NCBI GenBank assembly: GCA_035517695.1
Contig: DATIYI010000193.1
Span: 1 to 64,000 of the forward strand
Origin: DATFVJ01 sp035517695
Lineage (GTDB): Bacteria; Actinomycetota; Actinomycetes; Streptosporangiales; Streptosporangiaceae
Direction of reading: 5' to 3'
DNA: 64,000 nt
A model generated the notes under the pieces. The model ran no database searches. It saw nothing but the letters and a program-made list of their open reading frames with translations, and was not told the origin of the DNA. How positions within the stretch are numbered: position 1 is the first letter of the stretch; each line of letters opens with the position of its first letter. Shown here in pieces: positions 57,446-64,000 of the stretch. A program made the translations under genes and the position numbers.

Positions 57446-59068
57446 ATGCCCGAGCCGTTCAACGCCTGCACCTACCTGGTCGATCGGCACGTCGCGGCGG
57501 GCGGCGGGGAGCGGGTCGCCGTTACCGGCCCAGCGGGCACGCTTAGCTATGCGGGGCTGCTGGCTGTCGTGGAGGACCTGGCTGCTGGGCTGCGGGAGCT
57601 TGGTGTCCGGCCCGAGGAACGTGTCGTCATGGTGGCTTCCGACAGCCCGCACCTGCTGGCGATGATCCTCGCGGCCATGCGCATCGGTGCGGTCGCTGTT
57701 CCCGTCAACACCATGCTGACCGGGCGAGAGCTTGCGGAGCTGGTCAGGGATACCAGAGCGAGGATCGCTTTCGTCTCCGCCGAGTTCGCCGCCACGGCGG
57801 CGCAGGCAGCCGCTGACGCTCCCGAACTGCGTGACGTGGTGCTCGCGCGCGTCCCCGACGGCGTCCCCGACGCCGACTCGGCGACGGGTGGCGCGACGCC
57901 GGGCGCCGCGGCGTTCAGGCCCGGGATCACTGTCACCTCATTGGATGAGGTAACCGCGCGCGGCAGCCGTTATGGAGATCGTTCGGCCTACCCGACCTGG
58001 GCTGATTCGGCCGCGCTCTGGCTCTATACGTCTGGTACGACCGGCAGCGCGAAGGGCGCGGTGCACCGGCACGCCAACATCCGCTGCGTCGCCGAGAGCT
58101 ACCCGCGCGAAGTACTTCGCATTACCGCCGATGACCGCTGCTACTCGGTGGCGAAGCTCTTCTTCGCCTACGGCCTGGGCAACTCCGCGTTCTTCCCGCT
58201 GGCCGCGGGCGCGACCACGATCCTGGACCCGGCCCGCCCGGTGCCCGAGCTTGTCGCGGAGCGGCTCACCGCCTACAAGCCCACGTTGTTCTTTGCCGTG
58301 CCCTCGTTCTACGCGGCCATGGTCGCGGCCGGCCTGCCCGCGGACACGCTCGCATCCGCGCGGCTGGCCGCGTCCGCGGGCGAGACCTTGCCGGCGGGTA
58401 TTTACCAGCGCTTCCTCGACCGGTTCGGCGTCACGATCCTTGACGGCATCGGCTCCACCGAGGCGCTGCACATCTTCGTGTCGAACCGGAAGGGATCGGT
58501 CCAGCCAGGCACCTCGGGCACGCCAGTGACCGGATACGCCGTGGATATCCGCGATGAGCAGGGCGAGCCCGTTGCCGACGGTGTGCCAGGCCACCTCTAC
58601 CTGAAGGCGCCGTCTGCCGCGCTCGGCTACTGGTGCAGGACCGACACGACCCGCGAGGTTTTCCAGGGGGAGTGGCTGCAAACCGGTGACGTGTACGTGC
58701 GCTCCGCGGACGGCACCTACACGTGTCTCGGCAGATCCGGCGATATGATCAAGGCCGGCGGCATCTGGGTGTCACCTGGCGAAGTAGAAGAGCGACTTCT
58801 CGAGCATCCTGGCGTCGCCCAGGCCGCGGTCGTCGGGCTTGCGAACGCTGACGGCCTCGAGACGCCGGTGGCGTGTGTGGTCCCCGCGCCGGACCAGACA
58901 CCTGACCCCGCCGAACTCGTGGCATTCTGCCGGGACGGCCTCGCTGCCTTCAAGCGGCCCCGCACGGTCATTTTCGTCGAGTCGCTGCCCACGACTGCCA
59001 CCGGCAAGGTGCAGCGTTTCGCCGTGCGGAAGACGGCGGGTGAGCTTCTCACCGCTACCGGCCACTAG
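57446..59068 (+). CDS. benzoate-CoA ligase family AMP-dependent synthetase
   Basis: A 540-residue ANL enzyme closest in motif order to benzoate/4-hydroxybenzoate-CoA ligases: FNACTYLVDRHVAAGGGERVAV at the N-terminus, P-loop WLYTSGTTGSAKGAVHRH, YSVAKLFFAYGLGNSAFFPLAAGA, ILDGIGSTEALHIFVSN, WLQTGDVYVRSADGTYTCLGRSGDMIKAGGIWVSP and PTTATGKVQRF. It activates an aromatic acid as the CoA thioester. ATG 57446 follows GGGAGG; ATG 57416 would add ten residues. An Ala/Gly/Asp-rich insert lies at about 140-165. No ring-reducing or box-pathway genes are in view. Confidence 0.85.
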   Translation: MPEPFNACTYLVDRHVAAGGGERVAVTGPAGTLSYAGLLAVVEDLAAGLRELGVRPEERVVMVASDSPHLLAMILAAMRIGAVAVPVNTMLTGRELAELVRDTRARIAFVSAEFAATAAQAAADAPELRDVVLARVPDGVPDADSATGGATPGAAAFRPGITVTSLDEVTARGSRYGDRSAYPTWADSAALWLYTSGTTGSAKGAVHRHANIRCVAESYPREVLRITADDRCYSVAKLFFAYGLGNSAFFPLAAGATTILDPARPVPELVAERLTAYKPTLFFAVPSFYAAMVAAGLPADTLASARLAASAGETLPAGIYQRFLDRFGVTILDGIGSTEALHIFVSNRKGSVQPGTSGTPVTGYAVDIRDEQGEPVADGVPGHLYLKAPSAALGYWCRTDTTREVFQGEWLQTGDVYVRSADGTYTCLGRSGDMIKAGGIWVSPGEVEERLLEHPGVAQAAVVGLANADGLETPVACVVPAPDQTPDPAELVAFCRDGLAAFKRPRTVIFVESLPTTATGKVQRFAVRKTAGELLTATGH

Positions 59069-59145
59069 CTGCTCGGACAGGGCAGGTTCCTCGGCGTGGC
59101 GGTCGCGTTCACCTAGGGGATCGCCGCGGCCACGCCGTGCTGTGG

Positions 59146-60375
59146 TCAGCGGGCCTGCGGCGGCGTGAACCGTACCGGCATCTCCTTGATCCCGTTGATG
59201 AAGTTCGAGCGCAGGCGACGGGGTTCGCCCGCGAGCTCGATGTCGGGTATCAGGTCGGCCAGGGTGCGAAAAAGTACCCGCAGTTCGAGGCCGGCAAGGT
59301 GGCGCCCGAGGCAGAAATGCGGTCCGCCGCCGCCGAAGCCGGCATGCGGGTTGGGTGACCGCCCGATGTCGAAGCTGAACGGGTCGCTGAAGACATCCTC
59401 GTCTCTGTTAGCCGAGCTGTAGAAGACGACGACCTTGTCGCCCTCCGCGATCCGCTGCCCGCGGATGTGAGTATCACGGGTGGCCGTGCGGCGGAACAAG
59501 TTCACCGGGCTCACCCAGCGAACGATCTCGTCGGCGGCGGTGCGTGTCATGCCAGGATCGGCCCGCAGCCGCTCCCACTGGCCAGGGTTGCGGAAGAGCG
59601 CGAGCATGCCGCCGGATGCCGCATTGCGGGTCGTCTCGTTGCCCGCGACGGTCAGCAGGAGCACGAACAGGTCGAATTCTTCGGTGGTGAGGACGTCGCC
59701 GCGATTGTCCGGCCGTAGCAGCTGACTAACGATGTCGTCGCGCGGCTCCGCGCGGCGCCTGTCGGCAAGTTCGTTCGCATAGGCGTAGACCTCGGCGGCC
59801 GCGAGCGCAGCGTCGTCGTCGCCTGCGGCCTGGAACTCGGGGTCGTCGTAGCCGATCAGCCGGTTCGAGAGGTCGAACAGCCGGTCGCGGTCCTGCGATG
59901 GAGCACCGATCAGTTCGCAGATCACGTACAGCGGAAGGGGCGCCGCGATGTCCCGGACGAAATCGGCCTCGCCCCGGCCCGCGACCTCGTCGATCAGCTT
60001 GTTGCAGATCTCCTGAATGTGCTTCTCGAGCTGGCCGATCATCCGTGGCGTGAAACCGCGTTTGACGAAGCCGCGCTGGCGCGTGTGCTGCGGCGGGTCC
60101 ATGTTCAGCATCATCAGGCGCTGCAGCTCGATCTGGTCTGCCGGGACCTCGTTGAAAAGGGCGAGCCGGCGGTAAGAGGAGAACGTGGCAGGGTGCCTGG
60201 AGATGTATTCGACGTCCTGGTGCCTGGTGATCGCCCAGAAGCCCGGCCAGGCTGGATCACCCCCGTCCGGGTGCCAGAACACCGGCGCGTGTGCGCGGAG
60301 CCAGCCGAGCTGGTCATGCGGGATACCGTCCCGCTCGTACGTGCCCGGGTCGACGAGATTGATCTGGGGGATCAT
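59146..60375 (-). CDS. cytochrome P450
   Basis: A 409-residue soluble P450. The haem Cys motif is FGGGGPHFCLGRHLA, the I-helix LLLTVAGNETTRNAASGG (with the acid-alcohol pair replaced by E-T), the K-helix ExxR in DEIVRWV…RRTA region, and MLNMDPPQHTRQRGFVKRGFTPRMIG, a block typical of the CYP125/CYP142/CYP124-like sterol or lipid hydroxylases. Needs ferredoxin partners, none adjacent. Start ATG 60375 (MIPQINLVDPGTY); upstream in-frame residues look spurious. Substrate not readable. Confidence 0.9.
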   Translation of the reverse strand: MIPQINLVDPGTYERDGIPHDQLGWLRAHAPVFWHPDGGDPAWPGFWAITRHQDVEYISRHPATFSSYRRLALFNEVPADQIELQRLMMLNMDPPQHTRQRGFVKRGFTPRMIGQLEKHIQEICNKLIDEVAGRGEADFVRDIAAPLPLYVICELIGAPSQDRDRLFDLSNRLIGYDDPEFQAAGDDDAALAAAEVYAYANELADRRRAEPRDDIVSQLLRPDNRGDVLTTEEFDLFVLLLTVAGNETTRNAASGGMLALFRNPGQWERLRADPGMTRTAADEIVRWVSPVNLFRRTATRDTHIRGQRIAEGDKVVVFYSSANRDEDVFSDPFSFDIGRSPNPHAGFGGGGPHFCLGRHLAGLELRVLFRTLADLIPDIELAGEPRRLRSNFINGIKEMPVRFTPPQAR

Positions 60376-60460
60376 TGTCGCCACAGTCGCCTGCTTCCGT
60401 GGGATCGGTCCGTACAGCTCCTTCGCGGAGAAATGCTGCACTCCGGGCTTACAAGTAGGA

Positions 60461-60548
60461 CGTGTTCCTGTCAACAGGCCTGTTCTTTGCTACAGGCGTG
60501 TTCCTGCCAGGTGTGTTCCTGTCAACAGGTGTGTTCCTGTCAACAGCC
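60461..60548. repeat. tandem repeat between P450 and phosphatidyltransferase genes
   Basis: Four imperfect copies of about 18-20 bp (GTGTTCCTGTCAACAGG core) within the 260-bp divergent gap 60376-60637. Their T content is high for the region. Confidence 0.8.
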
Positions 60549-60637
60549 GCCGGACTGCCGTCACGTAAGGTCGGCGGCACCAGGTACGTACGCGCAGGAG
60601 CATGCCGTATACCGACGACGTACGGAGGGGAGCGGCC

Positions 60638-61558
60638 GTGGCGAGCGAGCGGGGCCGCGCGGAATCACCGGAAAGCGGCCGTCCAGCGGAAAGCGGCCGC
60701 CTAGCGGAAAGCGGCCGCCCAGAAAAAAGCGGCCGCCCAGCTGATGGTGACCGGTCAGTGGATGGCGACCGGTCAGTGGATGGCGACCGGCTGATGACTG
60801 TGCCTAACGCGCTCAGCATGGCCCGGCTCGCCGGCGTGCCGCTGTTTCTGTGGCTTGTGCTCGTGCCCAAGGCCGACGGCTTGGCGGTCGGCGTGCTCGT
60901 GTTCGCAGGTCTTTCCGACTGGCTCGACGGCAAGATCGCCCGGGCATGGAATCAGCAGAGCCGCTTCGGCGAGATGCTGGACCCCGCGGCTGACCGGTTG
61001 TACATCGCGGCCACGCTCATCGCGCTCGCGATCCGCGCCATCATCCCGTGGTGGCTGCTCGGCCTGCTTGCCTGCCGTGAGCTGGTGCTCGGCGTGGCTC
61101 TTTTGCTGCTACGGCACCGCGGGTACGGTCCGCCGCAGGTGAACCTGGTGGGCAAGGCGGCGACGCTCTGCCTGCTGTATGCGTTCCCGCTACTGTTCCT
61201 TGGTTCACATGCCGGCGGATTTGCAACAATTGCGAGGGTCGCCGGTTGGGCCTTTGCAATCTGGGGAACTGCTCTGTACTGGTGGGCAGCCGGACTGTAT
61301 CTGGAGCAGACGCGCCGGCTAGTCGGGCGCACCGGCGGACTGGTGCCCGGGACCGCAGACCGGACCGAGGACCGGACCGCAGACCGGACCGCAGACCGGA
61401 CCGCAGACCGGACCGCAGACCGGACCGCAGACCGGACCGAGGACCGGACCGAGGACCGGACCGAGGACCGGACCGAGGACCGGACCGAGGACCGGACCGC
61501 AGACCGGACCGGACCGCAGACCGGACCGAAGAGTGGAGAGGAGAGCTGTCCGCGGTGA
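60638..61558 (+). CDS. CDP-alcohol phosphatidyltransferase
   Basis: A 306-residue membrane enzyme that transfers a phosphatidyl group from CDP-diacylglycerol to an alcohol. The signature D-x2-DG-x2-AR-x8-G-x3-D-x3-D is complete in SDWLDGKIARAWNQQSRFGEMLDPAADR. About six helices span residues 65-235. The N-terminal 50 residues (ESGRPA, DGDRSV repeats) and the C-terminal 60 (DRTADRTE repeats) are tandem-repeat derived and cytoplasmic. GTG 60638 has GGAGGGG upstream; the conserved domain begins at ATG 60794. Its stop overlaps the next start (GTGA). Could make phosphatidylinositol-, glycerol- or cardiolipin-type lipid. Confidence 0.85.
   Translation: MASERGRAESPESGRPAESGRLAESGRPEKSGRPADGDRSVDGDRSVDGDRLMTVPNALSMARLAGVPLFLWLVLVPKADGLAVGVLVFAGLSDWLDGKIARAWNQQSRFGEMLDPAADRLYIAATLIALAIRAIIPWWLLGLLACRELVLGVALLLLRHRGYGPPQVNLVGKAATLCLLYAFPLLFLGSHAGGFATIARVAGWAFAIWGTALYWWAAGLYLEQTRRLVGRTGGLVPGTADRTEDRTADRTADRTADRTADRTADRTEDRTEDRTEDRTEDRTEDRTADRTGPQTGPKSGEESCPR
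60660..60795. repeat. 18-bp in-frame repeats at phosphatidyltransferase N-terminus
   Basis: Four copies of an 18-bp unit (GGAAAGCGGCCGCC core) at about 60668-60740, then two and a half copies of GACCGGTCAGTGGATGGC at about 60748-60792. Confidence 0.85.
61351..61535. repeat. 12-bp in-frame tandem array at phosphatidyltransferase C-terminus
   Basis: About fourteen copies of a 12-bp unit, GACCGGACCGCA or GACCGGACCGAG, arranged in blocks of identical variants. They encode DRTA and DRTE tetrapeptides. Confidence 0.95.
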
Positions 61559-64000
61559 AGGCTGTCGTAATGGCAGGAGGCGAGGGTACGCGCCTGCGGC
61601 CAATGACCGCCAATCAGCCCAAGCCACTGCTGCCTGTCGTCAATAAGCCGATCATGGAACACGTGCTGCGGCTGCTCAAGCGGCACGGCTTCCGTGACAC
61701 CGTCGTGACCACCGCATTCCTGGCCTCGCTCGTCCGCAATTATTTCGGTGACGGCGAGGATTTCGGCATGAGCCTGCAGTACGCGACGGAGGAGGTACCG
61801 CTCGGCACCGCTGGCAGCGTGAAGAACGCCGAGGACGAGCTGCGCGGCGGCCCGTTCGTGGTCATCTCCGGTGACGCGCTCACCGACATCGACCTGTCCG
61901 CGATGGTCAAGTCGCACAAGAAGAACGGCGCGCTCGTCACGATCGGCCTTAGCCGCGTGCCTAACCCGCTCGAATTCGGCATCATCATCGTCGACGATGA
62001 CGGCCGCATACAGCGCTTCCTTGAGAAACCCACCTGGGGCCAGGTGTTCTCCGACACCGTCAATACCGGTATCTACGTGATGGAGCCCGAGGTGCTCGCC
62101 GAGGTGGCGGCCGGTGAGTCAGTCGACTGGTCGTCTGACGTGTTCCCCCGGCTGCTCGAGCGCGGCGCCCCGCTGCACGGTTTCATCGCCAGCGGCTACT
62201 GGGAGGATGTTGGCACCCACGAAAGTTACCTGAAGGCCCAGGCGGACGTGCTCGCGGGCCGGGTGGACGCCGAAATCGAGGGCTTTGAGGTGTCGCCTGG
62301 CGTCTGGGTCGCGGATGGCGCCGAGGTCGATCCCGATGCGGTGCTGAAGGGCCCGCTGTGCGTGGGCGACTACGCCAAGATCGAGGCTGGCGCGGAACTG
62401 CGTGAATTCACCGTGATCGGAAGCAACGTGGTGGTGAAGGAGGGCGCCTTCCTGCACCGCGCCGTGGTGCACAACAACGTGTACATCGGGCCTGGCGCGA
62501 ACCTGCGTGGCTGCGTCATCGGGAAGAACACCGACGTCATGGGCTCGGTCCGGATCGAGGAGGCCGCGGTCATTGGCGACGAGTGCGTCATCGAGGCCGA
62601 GGCTTATCTGTCCTCCGGGGTGAAGGTCTACCCGTTCAAGACGATCGAAGCGGGCGCGGTCGTCAATACCAGCGTGATCTGGGAGTCGCGGGGTCAGCGG
62701 ACAATTTTCGGGCCGCGCGGCGTATCCGGGCTCGTCAACGTGGAGATAACACCGGAACTGTGCGTGCGGCTCGCCAGTGCCTACGCCACCACCCTGAAGA
62801 AGGGCGCCAGCGTTACCACCTCAAGGGACGTATCCCGCGCGGCCCGCGCGCTCAAGCGTGCCGTGCACGGCGCGCTCACTGCGAGCGCGATCAACGTGCG
62901 GGACCTGGAGGCGCAGCCACTGCCCGTGGCACGGTTCGAAACGTGGACGAGCGAGTGCTCGGGTGGGATCGCATTGCGGACCACGCCAGGCGATCCGCAG
63001 GCGATCGACCTGATATTCCTCGACCAGCACGGCGCTGACCTGTCCCCGGCGGCGCAGCGGAAGCTGGAGCGGGTGTTCTCGCGGCAGGAATTCCGCCGCG
63101 CATTCCCCGGCGAGATCGCCGGGCTGACCTTCCCGCCCAGAGTGATGGAGACTTACACGCACGAACTCGTGCACTGCGTTGACATGACGGGAGTGCGGGA
63201 AGCGGGCCTCAAGATCGTCGTGGATTGCGCGGGGGGCACCGCGTCGGTGGTACTGCCCGGCCTGCTCGGCCGGGTCGGCGTCGACGTGCTGACCGTCAAC
63301 AACCGGCTGGACGAGTCCTCCCCGACCGAGACACTCGCCCAGCGGCGGGCCGACATGCAGCGCCTATCCGAGCTGGTGTCCTCGTCACGCGCGGCCTTCG
63401 GCGTGCGATTCGATCCAGTTGGTGAAAGGATCTTCATCGTCGATGAGAACGGCGCGCTCGTCGATGACGACCGCGCACTGCTTGTGGTGCTTGACCTGAT
63501 CGCGGCCGAACGGCACTCCGGCCGGGTCGCGCTTCCCGTGACCACGACGCGGGTGGCAGAGCAAGTGTGCCGCTTCCACGGTGTCGAAGCCTATTGGACG
63601 CCGACACCAATGGACGCGCTCACTCAGGCAGCAGGCAAAAAGGACATGATCCTGGCCGGCGACGGCCGTGGCGGATTCATCGTGCCCGAGTTCTGCAGGA
63701 CCGTCGACGGGATCGCCGCGTTCACGCGATTGCTCGGACTCGTCGCGCGTACCCGGCTCACGCTCAGCCAGATCGACCGGCGCATCCCTATCGCGCACAT
63801 GCTCAAGCGGTCGATGCCGACCCCGTGGGCGGCGAAGGGCTCCGTGATGCGCACGGTCGTCGAGGCCGCGGGCGACCGTGCGATCGATACCACCGACGGG
63901 GTGCGGGTCGTCGAGCCGGACGGGGGCTGGGTACTCGTGCTGCCTGACCCCGCGGAGGCGGTCACGCACATGTGGGCCGAGGGAGCCGGGCCAGACACCG
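61555..64000 (+). CDS. sugar-nucleotidyltransferase/phosphomannomutase fusion (3' end outside window)
   Basis: At least 815 residues, open to the window edge. Residues 1-235 are a nucleotidyltransferase (VKAVVMAGGEGTRLRPMT, PKPLLPVVNKPIMEH, VVISGDALTDID, FLEKPTWGQVFSDTVNTGIY). Residues about 250-345 are left-handed beta-helix hexapeptide repeats (VIGSNVVVKEGAFLHRAVVHNN). From about 375 a phosphohexomutase-like domain begins (TIFGPRGVSGLVNVEITPEL), but the active-site phosphoserine motif TxSxD is not seen: the corresponding strand reads TTSRDVSRAARAL. Related actinobacterial proteins are annotated mannose-1-phosphate guanylyltransferase. GTG 61555 overlaps the phosphatidyltransferase stop, suggesting shared glycolipid synthesis. 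Confidence 0.9.
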   Translation, partial: MKAVVMAGGEGTRLRPMTANQPKPLLPVVNKPIMEHVLRLLKRHGFRDTVVTTAFLASLVRNYFGDGEDFGMSLQYATEEVPLGTAGSVKNAEDELRGGPFVVISGDALTDIDLSAMVKSHKKNGALVTIGLSRVPNPLEFGIIIVDDDGRIQRFLEKPTWGQVFSDTVNTGIYVMEPEVLAEVAAGESVDWSSDVFPRLLERGAPLHGFIASGYWEDVGTHESYLKAQADVLAGRVDAEIEGFEVSPGVWVADGAEVDPDAVLKGPLCVGDYAKIEAGAELREFTVIGSNVVVKEGAFLHRAVVHNNVYIGPGANLRGCVIGKNTDVMGSVRIEEAAVIGDECVIEAEAYLSSGVKVYPFKTIEAGAVVNTSVIWESRGQRTIFGPRGVSGLVNVEITPELCVRLASAYATTLKKGASVTTSRDVSRAARALKRAVHGALTASAINVRDLEAQPLPVARFETWTSECSGGIALRTTPGDPQAIDLIFLDQHGADLSPAAQRKLERVFSRQEFRRAFPGEIAGLTFPPRVMETYTHELVHCVDMTGVREAGLKIVVDCAGGTASVVLPGLLGRVGVDVLTVNNRLDESSPTETLAQRRADMQRLSELVSSSRAAFGVRFDPVGERIFIVDENGALVDDDRALLVVLDLIAAERHSGRVALPVTTTRVAEQVCRFHGVEAYWTPTPMDALTQAAGKKDMILAGDGRGGFIVPEFCRTVDGIAAFTRLLGLVARTRLTLSQIDRRIPIAHMLKRSMPTPWAAKGSVMRTVVEAAGDRAIDTTDGVRVVEPDGGWVLVLPDPAEAVTHMWAEGAGPDT

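Noticed and set aside
60952..61917. Minus-strand frame rich in RSAVRS/RSSVRS repeats
   Set aside because: Complement of the 12-bp array in the phosphatidyltransferase gene; no start context or domain.

Overview
The window is high-GC actinobacterial chromosome, probably from a filamentous or soil actinomycete; I cannot place it more closely. The evidence is the strong G/C third-position bias, glucosyl-3-phosphoglycerate synthase, DUF1918, LmeA-like and DUF2993-type proteins, a fused anthranilate synthase behind a Trp-rich leader, a GNAT-fused acyl-CoA synthetase, an FHA-ABC transporter beside a Ser/Thr kinase, and above all a large set of genes matching the mycobacterial DosR/DevR dormancy regulon.

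Layout. 0-4.8 kb: an esterase with a stray esterase-type membrane module, an isocitrate lyase pseudogene, glucosyl-3-phosphoglycerate synthase and a DUF1003 protein. 5-10 kb: trp leader peptide, attenuator and trpEG fusion, thyX, flavohemoglobin. 10.8-22.3 kb: a C26-type amidotransferase homologue with substituted catalytic residues, enoyl-CoA hydratase, acyl-CoA dehydrogenase, a DUF433/DUF5615 toxin-antitoxin-like pair, HMG-CoA reductase with an acyl-CoA synthetase, and an ATP-grasp/acyl-CoA synthetase/GNAT cluster coupled to DUF1918. 22.8-32.8 kb: small CxxC protein, nitroreductase, YccF, phosphoesterase, GDPD, DUF2993 protein, kinase, FHA-ABC exporter, carbonic anhydrase.

33-57 kb is a coherent hypoxia/dormancy island. 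It holds homologues of many Mycobacterium tuberculosis DosR-regulon families: phosphoribosyltransferase-hydrolase fusion, CBS proteins, Hsp20, Rv1733c-type membrane protein, M50-CBS protease, phosphotransferase-kinase fusion, universal stress proteins, two Acg-type nitroreductases, a flavin/pyridoxamine oxidase-like protein, a DevS-like GAF histidine kinase with a candidate haem-ligand His, and a DevR-like response regulator. It also carries a group 3b-type NAD(P)-linked [NiFe] hydrogenase split into two operons (electron-transfer and small subunits at 37-40.5 kb on +, large subunit and maturation protease at 48.4-50.4 kb on -), and a three-gene cytochrome b operon divergent from the hydrogenase. 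I found eleven 14-bp near-palindromes of the form GGGNC-N4-GNCCY (allowing single deviations) upstream of most island operons, including devR itself. They resemble DosR boxes and imply that the island is one regulon covering its own sensor, regulator, H2 metabolism, electron transport and stress proteins.

57-64 kb: benzoate-CoA-ligase-type AMP ligase behind a striking 40-nt inverted repeat, a cytochrome P450, a CDP-alcohol phosphatidyltransferase, and a nucleotidyltransferase-phosphomannomutase fusion running off the end. Short tandem repeats (6-33 bp) are unusually frequent across the window, both between genes and in frame inside them. No tRNA, rRNA, CRISPR array or intact insertion sequence was recognised by eye.
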